From Paraburkholderia bryophila (lineage in GTDB: Bacteria; Pseudomonadota; Gammaproteobacteria; Burkholderiales; Burkholderiaceae): a DNA stretch of 64,000 nucleotides. The position numbers and the translations under genes were made by a program. The notes beneath the pieces were generated by a model, which was given only the letters and a program-made list of their open reading frames with translations, did not search any database and had not been told where the DNA came from. The DNA is taken from positions 1-64,000 of the forward strand of contig NZ_QLTK01000032.1 in the NCBI RefSeq assembly GCF_003269035.1, given 5' to 3'. Below are positions 8,903 to 16,172 of the stretch, piece by piece (position 1 is the first letter of the stretch; every line of letters begins with the position of its first letter).

Positions 8903-9340
8903 ATGCAAGTTAATTGGGCCATCGTCCTATTTCTCGCAGTAGTCATAGCTCCGTCGAGAGCGACGGCTGACGGCCCTTTTGAAGGCCATTGGGAATTTCA
9001 GGACCAAACCGACGAAGGGCTTTCCCACGGCGCTGAGTTAGATTTGGAGCAACGCGGAGAAAGTGTGTCTGGAGCGTGGAGTGACGGAAGCTTGCAGCGA
9101 GTATGGTCGGGGACACTGCAGGGTAATGCCCGAGGTCACAAGCTAAACGTTAGGTTCTGCAGCGATGGTTCATTTGGCAACGAGGCTTTCGTTTGTCCCA
9201 ACTTCGAGCCGGAATCTGATCTGTTTGTGGTTACCGGCGACAGACTTACCTGGTACCGAAGGCGAGGCCCTGGCTTCGAGTCTTACGCGGTACTGCAACG
9301 TGGGGCGAGACATAGAACATCGAAGAAAGCGAGCGGGTGA
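8903..9340 (+). CDS. Small secreted protein of unknown function
   Basis: This 145-residue protein starts MQVNWAIVLFLAVVIAPSRATADG, a typical Sec signal with likely cleavage after ATA. The mature part, about 120 residues, opens with 'GPFEGHWEFQDQTDEGLSHGAELDLEQRGESVSGAWSDG'. That pattern of a W residue, a charged turn and 'v.G.w' strands recalls small beta-barrel lipocalin-like or META-like secreted proteins. Two Cys in the mature part (FCSDG, FVCPN) could form a disulfide. I chose ATG 8903 because the longer frame from 8738 would place the signal peptide internally. The function is unknown, and no operon partner is evident. Confidence 0.6.
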   Translation: MQVNWAIVLFLAVVIAPSRATADGPFEGHWEFQDQTDEGLSHGAELDLEQRGESVSGAWSDGSLQRVWSGTLQGNARGHKLNVRFCSDGSFGNEAFVCPNFEPESDLFVVTGDRLTWYRRRGPGFESYAVLQRGARHRTSKKASG

Positions 9341-9351
9341 CAGGCACGGAG

Positions 9352-9400
9352 CTCGGCCAGCAGCGGCCGGTCGACTGCATCACCAAATTCGACGACAATC
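9352..9400 (+). repeat. Copy 7 of the 49-bp dispersed repeat
   Basis: CTCGGCCAGCAGCGG is followed by CCGGTCGAC, a variable stretch, and GACAATC at positions 43-49. It sits 12 bases behind the stop of the small secreted protein gene and 37 bases before the isochorismatase-like gene. Confidence 0.7.
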
Positions 9401-9437
9401 CGGGACAGTCGCTCATCTGAGCAGATTGGAGAGTCGA

Positions 9438-10007
9438 ATGCCGTCCGTCCTTCCTTCGCCTGGTGCTGTGCTTTTGCTGATCGACTTACAGCAAGCGATC
9501 GACCATCCGAGCTGGGGCGTGCGAAACAATCCCGACGCCGAGCGGCAAATTAGACGGTTGGTCGCGAGATGGCGCAGCGAAGGCTGGCCGGTATGGCATG
9601 TCCGGCACGATTCCCCCAACGCAGAATCTCACTACAGGCCGGGCCAGCCGGGGCACGAATTCAAACCAGAATTCGCTCCGATGAATGGCGAGCCCGTTAT
9701 CCCGAAGCAGACCAATAGCGCGTTCATCGGAACAGATCTTGAGGAGCGGCTCCATAACGGAAACCTTGATACGTTGGTTGTAGTCGGGGTCATCACGAAC
9801 AATTCAGTCGAGGCAACCGTTCGTATGACCGGCAATCTCGGCTTCCAAACGTACCTCGTTGCGGACGGTTGTTTCACGTTCGCCCGGGCCGACTGGAATG
9901 GGACGCCGCGAAGCGCCGACGATATCCACGCGATTTCGCTAGCAAACCTGGATTCCGAATACTGCACTGTCACGACTGCGGATCTGTTGTTGGACGCTTC
10001 AAGTTGA
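9438..10007 (+). CDS. Isochorismatase-fold hydrolase with Ser in place of Cys
   Basis: This 189-residue protein has the isochorismatase/cysteine-hydrolase fold. Asp is in 'AVLLLIDLQQA' (residue 16) and Lys is in 'PVIPKQTNSAF'. The segment 'VVVGVITNNSVEATVRM' carries Ser where nicotinamidase-type enzymes have their nucleophilic Cys. Loss of that Cys is typical of isochorismatase-like members that do not form a covalent intermediate, so a vinyl-ether hydrolase or another non-amidase role is more likely than amidase. The length is normal for the family. It is a single gene flanked by repeat copies, and its substrate is unknown. Confidence 0.8.
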   Translation: MPSVLPSPGAVLLLIDLQQAIDHPSWGVRNNPDAERQIRRLVARWRSEGWPVWHVRHDSPNAESHYRPGQPGHEFKPEFAPMNGEPVIPKQTNSAFIGTDLEERLHNGNLDTLVVVGVITNNSVEATVRMTGNLGFQTYLVADGCFTFARADWNGTPRSADDIHAISLANLDSEYCTVTTADLLLDASS

Positions 10008-10050
10008 AGCCTGGGCCGAATACTCATGCGGCTCCGTGACGAGGACGCTG

Positions 10051-10099
10051 ACCGGCCAGAAGCGGACGGTCACCCCATGGCTCAGATCGTTAATACACG
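10051..10099 (+). repeat. Copy 8 of the 49-bp dispersed repeat
   Basis: The head ACCGGCCAGAAGCGG then ACGGTCAC is well preserved, GATC follows near position 35, and the tail is degenerate. It lies between two convergent genes, and its last ten bases run into the stop end of the minus-strand serine hydrolase gene. Confidence 0.6.
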
Positions 10100-11862
10100 G
10101 CCTTTGCGGTTGTTCGGCCGATCGCGTCGTCAGTACGCGTCCATTCAATCTCCGCGTGCGCGTCCCAGTGACGCAGGGCTGTGACGTGACCCTCCTCAAG
10201 GACGAATTCGAACGTGATGTCGGGGAACGCGCTACTGCGAAATTGCAGGCCTCCGAATGTTTCGAGTACATTTTCAGGTTCGCCCGGACTGGATAACAAG
10301 ATGTCGCCGTCACGACTTAATTTGACGTTGATCTTGATGCCGAAAGGTGTCTCGTACGTACCGACCAGTTTTGCAAGCAACTCCGCATCAGGACGTATCG
10401 GCCGACGAACGAACACGGCCTCTGCCTCATCAAGGCGCATCGCCGCGCGATCGATGTCGCCCAGAGCGCTAGTAAGAAATAAAACCGACCATCCGCCGTG
10501 CGCCTCGTCGTCAGGGGTGTCAAAGCGATCATAGTGGAAGTGATTCAGCGGCTGGTTGATATGGCGAAAACCAAACCGAAGCTGCGTGCCGTCAGCCGTT
10601 ATATGGAGCTGTCCGTATGCAGGATGCTCGTACGAGCCGACATAGTCTTCCAAGTCATGTGACGGGCGCGTATTAGGTACTCCGCGTGGCACCGAGCGTT
10701 CTCGTGCCTCACGCATCTTAGTCTTTTCCTTCACGGCAAACTCGTACAGGCGCGCCGTCCAATCAGTCGCATCGAGACCAAGTGCACGACTATAGAGGTC
10801 AAAGCCGATCGCATTGCTGAGCGGTGCGCAATGGTCGCCGATCACGAAGACGGAAATGCCGATCTTTTCTTTCGGCAGATACGACACCTGCGAATGGAAT
10901 GCGCGCAAGGCACCGCCATGACTTGTCAACAGATGACCGCGAAACGCCGATGTCATCCTCCCCATGCCATAAATGCCATTGAGATCGAATTCGAAGCCAA
11001 GAACATCGTTCAATTCGTTTGGCCACGGCAAGCCGGGAGCGAGCGTCGCGTTCAGAACACTGGCAGGGATCAGTTGCTTGCCGTCGATCGCGCCGTTGTT
11101 CATCAGCATGATCGTCCACCGTGCAATGTCGTCCAGACTCGCGACGATGCTGCCCGCTGGACTGCAGTCGTCGTCTTTCGGAGCAGGTACTTGCCAAAGC
11201 TCATCGTTTTCACGTCGTTCGGAAAAAGGTATGGCGTAGTCCCCCTGACGATCTTCTTTAGCGTCCCCGTATGTGAACAAGGTCCGCTGCATACCGAGGG
11301 GGGTCAAAATCTCGTCCTTGACGAATTGATGCCACGGCTTTCCGCTTATTAATTCAATGATGTGGCCAACCGCCTCGTACATCATGTTGTTGTAGATAAT
11401 TCGCGATCGGAGCGGAGCGATCGGCTTCATAAACCGGATGCGCTCGAAGAGGTCTTTCGTCGAATAGTCCGATTCGTACCAGATCATGTCATAACGAGGC
11501 ACGCCGGTTTTGTGTCCGAGCATGTCGCGTAACGTGACAGCCGCATCGAGTGACGGGTCGTGAAATCGCAGACTGGGAACTGCATTGCGAATCGGCTCAT
11601 CGAACGTAAGAAGTCCACGTTCGACCAGCAATCCTGCGGCGACCGCGGTAAATAGTTTTGTGTTGGACGCAATCGGAAACAGAGTTGATGAGGTAAACGG
11701 CAGCGCATTCGCAGCGTCGCGATGGCCGTAACCCTGCGCTAGCAATACCTGATCGTTTCTTACAATGCAAACGCCGATCCCCGGCGCGTGCCAATTGCGC
11801 ACGAGTGTCTCGACGTATGCATCGACATCGCCCAAACCTGGCTTGCCTTGATCGCTCAGCAT
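10090..11862 (-). CDS. Beta-lactamase-fold serine hydrolase (class C/PBP-like)
   Basis: This 590-residue protein has an N-terminal serine hydrolase domain of the beta-lactamase/AmpC/EstB type. The SxxK motif is S66-N-T-K69 (FPIASNTKLF), YxN is Y157-N-N159, and the C-terminal 200 residues form a DUF3471-like beta domain. No signal peptide is visible from this start, so it may be cytoplasmic, unlike true AmpC. Such proteins are usually esterases, D-peptidases or amidases, and beta-lactam resistance cannot be inferred. I chose ATG 11862 over the longer frame because AAAGGAAG precedes it and the promoter at 11887-11914 would lie inside the longer one. Confidence 0.8.
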   Translation of the reverse strand: MLSDQGKPGLGDVDAYVETLVRNWHAPGIGVCIVRNDQVLLAQGYGHRDAANALPFTSSTLFPIASNTKLFTAVAAGLLVERGLLTFDEPIRNAVPSLRFHDPSLDAAVTLRDMLGHKTGVPRYDMIWYESDYSTKDLFERIRFMKPIAPLRSRIIYNNMMYEAVGHIIELISGKPWHQFVKDEILTPLGMQRTLFTYGDAKEDRQGDYAIPFSERRENDELWQVPAPKDDDCSPAGSIVASLDDIARWTIMLMNNGAIDGKQLIPASVLNATLAPGLPWPNELNDVLGFEFDLNGIYGMGRMTSAFRGHLLTSHGGALRAFHSQVSYLPKEKIGISVFVIGDHCAPLSNAIGFDLYSRALGLDATDWTARLYEFAVKEKTKMREARERSVPRGVPNTRPSHDLEDYVGSYEHPAYGQLHITADGTQLRFGFRHINQPLNHFHYDRFDTPDDEAHGGWSVLFLTSALGDIDRAAMRLDEAEAVFVRRPIRPDAELLAKLVGTYETPFGIKINVKLSRDGDILLSSPGEPENVLETFGGLQFRSSAFPDITFEFVLEEGHVTALRHWDAHAEIEWTRTDDAIGRTTAKAVY

Positions 11863-11886
11863 CGAACTTCCTTTCAAGAGAATGAA

Positions 11887-11914
11887 AATATACGAATACA
11901 AAGCGTTTTGTAAA
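11887..11914 (-). promoter_or_regulatory. Sigma-70-like promoter with operator for the serine hydrolase
   Basis: Read on the minus strand, TTTACA (-35) and TATATT (-10) are separated by 16 bp, each matching five of six consensus bases. The perfect dyad TACAAAGCGTTTTGTA (11897-11912) lies between and partly over them, as expected for a repressor operator. The flanking region is AT-rich. The remainder of the 319-base gap up to 12181 shows no other feature. Confidence 0.65.
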
Positions 11915-12181
11915 TAACGTGTTTCCTCAACTGACTTCAGTGTGACACGTTGGCCCTGAATCGTCTGCCCTCTATGCTTCACAAGGATTGGGCCGGTTTA
12001 AACGGTCTGATTGACTGCTCGGACGAACGTCTGCTTTTGAAAATCGTTACAGTCCCTTGTGGGTCGATCCACGCCGACGGTCGCGAGCCAGGGTTCGGGC
12101 AGTTTGGGACGTTCGACGCCATACCCGAGATCGAAGACAAGCGGAAATAGATCGGTTTGCACTAACGCACTGAATTCAAAC

Positions 12182-12733
12182 ATGAAAAAGAAGAACTGGA
12201 ACCTCGCCGCCTGTTTCTACGTGTTTTCTCTGTTGTTGGGTTGCGCGGACAATGCGGCACAGATTACAAACAACGTGCCGACTATGCCCCTTGAGCAGGT
12301 AGTTAGCCGTTGCTTGTCGACCGTTGCTCCGCAAGGAGGGCCGACCCCTACCCAGGACAACCTCACTGAATCGCAATGGATTGGCTACGTCACTTGCGCG
12401 CTCGGTAGCAATTTACGAGTCGACATTGGTGAGGTTCAAGAAAACCCACAGGCAACTGTCGAAATCCTGATAGACGATGACGGATCTATTAGCTCGGTAA
12501 AACGCTTTCGGACCAGTGGCAACGCGGCGTGGGATCGTGCGGTCGACATATCGATCTGCGCAGCGCCCGCCTTGGTCTCACCTCCCAACCCGCGCCATTT
12601 TTCAAAGTTGTACGTGGTTTTCGGGCCTTTTTTACAGGGCGTAGGGGCGAGCGGTGGGGCCACTCTGACTGGTCAAAGTCATTGGTCGATGCATCACTGC
12701 ACGACGGCAGGCGGCGCCACAGCGTGCAACTAG
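12182..12733 (+). CDS. Lipoprotein with TonB/TolA C-terminal-like domain
   Basis: This 183-residue protein starts MKKKNWNLAACFYVFSLLLGC, where LLGC is a lipobox with Cys21, so it is probably an envelope lipoprotein. Residues about 85-130 ('ATVEILIDDDGSISSVKRFRTSGNAAWDRAVDISI') match the TolA/TonB C-terminal fold: strand, Asp-Gly turn, SSGN-like motif, WD.AV helix. No proline-rich spanning region is present, so it is not a TonB. It may be an envelope adaptor. The tail is rich in Gly, Thr and His. I chose ATG 12182 because it gives the intact signal. No neighbour shares the operon. Confidence 0.65.
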   Translation: MKKKNWNLAACFYVFSLLLGCADNAAQITNNVPTMPLEQVVSRCLSTVAPQGGPTPTQDNLTESQWIGYVTCALGSNLRVDIGEVQENPQATVEILIDDDGSISSVKRFRTSGNAAWDRAVDISICAAPALVSPPNPRHFSKLYVVFGPFLQGVGASGGATLTGQSHWSMHHCTTAGGATACN

Positions 12734-12906
12734 CATCTGTGTTAGATCCGGGGTGAGTGGCTGGTTTCTGGACTCGGAAGCGCGCCCGCGAGCGTAGCGA
12801 TAGCGCCAAAAACACCCCAGACCACCGCGTCACGCCGCCCGGTGTAGAGTCTTCCGCGCCAACCCGCATAATGTGATGCTGGTTCTGTCACCCAAGGCAG
12901 CCGAAG

Positions 12907-13854
12907 ATGACCAAGCTTTCAAGAACGAAATCCTGCCGCGTCACGATCAGAATGCGGGCCGCGGCTGTTGTGCTGGCGACCAGTGCGGTCTTGCCTGTGG
13001 GGCTTGGGTTATCCACGCTCGCGTTTATATCCGCGCCAACATCCGCATTCGCGCAAACGCCAACGTCAACGCCACCCCAAACCCAAAGCACAACCGCCCC
13101 GCAGCCAACCCCACCCACCCCTTCAAGGACCCCCATGGCCTCCGTGTTCGCCCCGCGTGGCACGCTGCGCGCATCGATCAATCTCGGCAATCCGGTACTG
13201 GCCAGTCTCGATCCGGCCACCGGTCAACCGGTCGGCGTCTCCGTCGATCTCGCCACTGAATTCGCCCGACGCCTCGGCGTGCCGTTGCAGCTGGTGGCGG
13301 TCAAATCGGCGGGCCTGTCGGTCGAGAACGTCAATCAGGACAAAGCCGACATCGGCTTCTTCGCCGTCGATCCCAAGCGTGGCGAGGAAATCGCGTTCAC
13401 CAAGCCCTACGTGCTGATCGAAGGCTTTTATCTGGTGCGCGACGCCTCGCCGATCACCCACAATGCGCAGGTCGATCAGGCGGGCGTGACGGTCGCGGTC
13501 GGCAAGGGCAGCGCCTACGATCTGTTTCTGACACGCGAGCTTCAGCACGCCACGCTGGTGCGCATTCCGACGTCGCCGGCGGTCGTGCAAGGTTTTCTCG
13601 ATCAACATCTGGACGTAGCGGCCGGCGTCAAACAGCAACTTCAGAAAGATGCCGCTCACACGGGCGGATTACGCCTGCTCGATCAGCGCTTCATGGTGAT
13701 CCGTCAGGCGATGGGTGTGCCCAAGGCGCGGGGTGAGGACGCGGCGGCTTATCTCGCGAGCTTCGTCGAGGAGATGAAGGCGTCGGGGTTCGTGCAGGCC
13801 TCGCTGGCGCGACACCATATCGACGGCGCGGCCGTCGCGGGTGAGGGAGACTGA
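12907..13854 (+). CDS. ABC-type amino-acid substrate-binding protein
   Basis: This 315-residue protein has a long signal region (about 48 residues, ending TSAFAQ), then a Thr/Pro/Gln-rich linker (about residues 50-76), then a family 3 solute-binding fold. The fold begins 'LRASINLGNPVLASLDPATGQPVGVSVDLATEFARRLGVPLQLV' and continues with 'DIGFFAVDPKRGEEIAFTKPYVLIEGFYLV'. It should deliver an amino acid or related compound to an importer, but no permease or ATPase gene lies beside it, so it may be an orphan or act as a sensor ligand. It precedes the biosynthetic cluster by 381 bases, and I cannot tell whether it belongs to it. Confidence 0.75.
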   Translation: MTKLSRTKSCRVTIRMRAAAVVLATSAVLPVGLGLSTLAFISAPTSAFAQTPTSTPPQTQSTTAPQPTPPTPSRTPMASVFAPRGTLRASINLGNPVLASLDPATGQPVGVSVDLATEFARRLGVPLQLVAVKSAGLSVENVNQDKADIGFFAVDPKRGEEIAFTKPYVLIEGFYLVRDASPITHNAQVDQAGVTVAVGKGSAYDLFLTRELQHATLVRIPTSPAVVQGFLDQHLDVAAGVKQQLQKDAAHTGGLRLLDQRFMVIRQAMGVPKARGEDAAAYLASFVEEMKASGFVQASLARHHIDGAAVAGEGD

Positions 13855-14235
13855 CACGTCGCTGTCGGATCGTCGCTAGAACGAAACGCAAGAAGCCCAG
13901 CAAACGCACGAAACTCCACCGCACCAACCTCTCACGCAAACGTTTCCGCGTTGACGATTCAACCGTCATAACGATTCAAGATTCATCAGCACGACGCTCG
14001 CCATAAAACCCGTCGATCGAGCATCGTTCAGCCCGCCTCATCGCGCGTCGACTCATGTCCCGCGCATCGATCCCCACCGCCTCAACGGCCAATCAAGCAA
14101 AGGCGAAGCCCACTCGCCGCCAAACAGCAATTTTCAGATAGCACTGCGCAATCTCCCCTAAGAAATGACCGGCCAACCGTCGCTATGCTCCGGGCTCGGC
14201 TTTATCAAATCGTCGCGTTTTTTACGAGGAGATAT
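13855..14235 (+). other. 381-base upstream region of the biosynthetic cluster
   Basis: This stretch is poor in coding signals and must contain the promoter for the operon starting at 14236, but I cannot pick -35/-10 boxes with confidence. The short direct repeat ACGATTCAA occurs twice near 13955-13980. The last bases contain a clear AGGAGA ribosome-binding site at 14227-14232, which fixes the start at 14236. A weak GGCCAA...CGTCG string near 14168 only faintly resembles the 49-bp repeat. Confidence 0.4.
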
Positions 14236-15147
14236 ATGGTTGTTCTATTCGAGCACGATGAGCTGGACGAGGCGCTTCAGCATCACGATGACGCGCTGCG
14301 GGCGGCGACGGGGCAGTGCCATGGAACGTTCGGTGAGTTGATGCAAGGCGTGTTGCCGGACGACCGGCATATTCTCGTCACGCTGCCGGTCAACCTGAAG
14401 AGCGTGATCGAATTCAGCGCCGCGCGCACCGACCGGATCGGCGCCAACGTGAGCCGCAAGACCAAGGCATGTCGCGCGGTCGAAGATTATCTGCGCCTCG
14501 CCGACCTGCCGCCCGGCGGCCTGCTGAATTTCCGGTCGACGTTCCCGGTCGGCAAGGGGCTGGCGAGTTCATCGGCCGACATGGTCGCGGCGATCCGCGC
14601 GGCGGCCCGCTATTACGGCCGGACGCCCGCGCCGGAAACCATCGAATCGGTGCTGCGCTTCATCGAGCCGACCGACGGCGTGATGTACGACGGCGTCGTG
14701 TCGTTCTATCACCGCGAAGTCAAACTCGACGAACAGCTCGGCGCCACGCCGGGCCTCGCGATCGTGTCCGCCGATCGCGGCGGCGAATGCGACACCGTCG
14801 AGTTCAACCGCCGCAAGCACGAGATGCCCAGCGCGGTGCGCCACGAGTACCGCGACATGCTGGCCGGCATGAAGGAAGCGCTCCGCGCGTCCGACCTGCA
14901 CACCATCGGCGCGATCGCCACACGCAGTTGCGACCTGTCGCAAGCGTTCAATCCTCATCCGCACATCGGTCTGATGCACGAACTGCGCACCGGGACCGAC
15001 GCGCTCGGCCTCGTGGCGACCCATTCGGGCACCTGCATCGGCTTGCTTTACGACGCCGGCGACCCCGAGCGCCACGCCAAGACCGCGCACGTCCAGGCGT
15101 CGCTGCGCGCGCGACAGATCGAATCGAGTCAATACACGACGGTATAG
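14236..15147 (+). CDS. GHMP-superfamily kinase (PduX-like amino-acid kinase)
   Basis: This 303-residue GHMP kinase has the ATP-binding motif 'FPVGKGLASSSADM' at about residues 103-116, an N-terminal 'GQCHGTFGELMQG' strand and a late 'ATHSGTCIGLLYD' motif 3. The closest group I recognise is PduX-type L-threonine kinase, which makes O-phospho-L-threonine. Related enzymes act on homoserine or small alcohols. It is the first gene of the cluster, and the following gene starts 8 bases after its stop. The likely role is to phosphorylate a hydroxyl amino acid (Thr, Ser or homoserine) and so create a leaving group for the PLP enzyme downstream. That substrate is inference. Confidence 0.8.
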   Translation: MVVLFEHDELDEALQHHDDALRAATGQCHGTFGELMQGVLPDDRHILVTLPVNLKSVIEFSAARTDRIGANVSRKTKACRAVEDYLRLADLPPGGLLNFRSTFPVGKGLASSSADMVAAIRAAARYYGRTPAPETIESVLRFIEPTDGVMYDGVVSFYHREVKLDEQLGATPGLAIVSADRGGECDTVEFNRRKHEMPSAVRHEYRDMLAGMKEALRASDLHTIGAIATRSCDLSQAFNPHPHIGLMHELRTGTDALGLVATHSGTCIGLLYDAGDPERHAKTAHVQASLRARQIESSQYTTV

Positions 15148-15155
15148 GAACACAG

Positions 15156-16169
15156 ATGCTCAGATATGAATCCTCGCTGGACGCGATGCGAGACGCCACG
15201 CTGTTTCCGATCGGCGACCCGGAGCACGCGCTGCACATGGTGTCGTTCAAGGCGATGAAAATCGTGCCCGCGAACTTCATCATCCGGAAGGCGATTGCGC
15301 GCGGCGATCTGAAGCCGGGCGGCACGGTCGTCGAAACATCCAGCGGCAACTTCGCGCTCGGCATGGCGATCGTCTGCAACCGCCTGAAGCATCGCTTCGT
15401 CGCGATCGGCGATCCGGCCATCGAACCGTCGTATAAGCGCCAACTGGAAATGCTCGGCGGCCAGGTCGAAATCATCACGGACAAGAAGGGCAGCCAGGGT
15501 TATCAGAAAGCGCGCCTCGACCGTTTGCACGACATTCTCGCCGACGAACCGGGCTCGTTCTGGTGCCGTCAATACGACAACGAAGACAACGCGAACGCCT
15601 ACGCCGAACTGGCTCGCGAGCTGCTCGCCGCCGTCGGTCAGCGGCTGGTGCTGGTCGCGCCGGTCGGCTCGGGCGGTTCGAGCTGCGGGATCGCCGGCGC
15701 GTTGCGCGCGGCCGGCGCGGATTGCACGCTGGTAGGTGTCGATACGTTCAACAGCATTCTGTTCGGCCAGCCGGACGGGCCGCGCAAACTGCGCGGCCTC
15801 GGCAACACGGTGATGCCGAAGAACCTCCGGCAAACCCTGTTCGACGACGTCCATTGGGTCGGCTCGGACTTCGCCGAGCATTTCACGCGCAAGCTGTATT
15901 CGTCCACCGGCCATTTTCGCGGGCCGACCACCGGCGCGGCGTTCGCGGTCGCGAGGTTCGTGCGCGAACGCTATGCGGGTACGCCCGTGGTGTTCCTGAG
16001 CCCGGACGACGGCTCGCGCTACGTCGATACAACCTACGCCGCCGACCCGGCCAATCCCGCTTACGACACGCTCGCCCCGCAACGGATCGCGCAACCGACC
16101 GCGTACGCGCCCGGCGCCGACTGGGTCTGGATGAACTGGCAACGCGCCGATATTCAACGATACCGTTAA
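15156..16169 (+). CDS. PLP-dependent cysteine-synthase-like enzyme
   Basis: This 337-residue fold type II PLP enzyme has 'FKAMKIVPANFIIRKAIARGDLKPGGTVVETSSGNFALGMAI', which aligns with the cysteine-synthase region. Lys35 falls at the Schiff-base position, SSGN is the substrate-carboxylate loop, and 'VGSGGSSCGIAGAL' is the phosphate-binding glycine loop. The residues after Lys35 (IVPAN rather than DR) depart from ordinary cysteine synthases and from SbnA. Enzymes of this class replace a beta or gamma leaving group, such as phosphate, with a nucleophile. Placement directly after the kinase suggests it uses the O-phospho-amino acid. The next gene follows after 3 bases. Confidence 0.8.
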   Translation: MLRYESSLDAMRDATLFPIGDPEHALHMVSFKAMKIVPANFIIRKAIARGDLKPGGTVVETSSGNFALGMAIVCNRLKHRFVAIGDPAIEPSYKRQLEMLGGQVEIITDKKGSQGYQKARLDRLHDILADEPGSFWCRQYDNEDNANAYAELARELLAAVGQRLVLVAPVGSGGSSCGIAGALRAAGADCTLVGVDTFNSILFGQPDGPRKLRGLGNTVMPKNLRQTLFDDVHWVGSDFAEHFTRKLYSSTGHFRGPTTGAAFAVARFVRERYAGTPVVFLSPDDGSRYVDTTYAADPANPAYDTLAPQRIAQPTAYAPGADWVWMNWQRADIQRYR

Positions 16170-16172
16170 GCC

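Noticed and set aside
14168..14200. String resembling the 49-bp repeat head (ACCGGCCAACCGTCG)
   Set aside because: Only the first eight bases match and the TTCGAC and GACAATC parts are absent at the right spacing.
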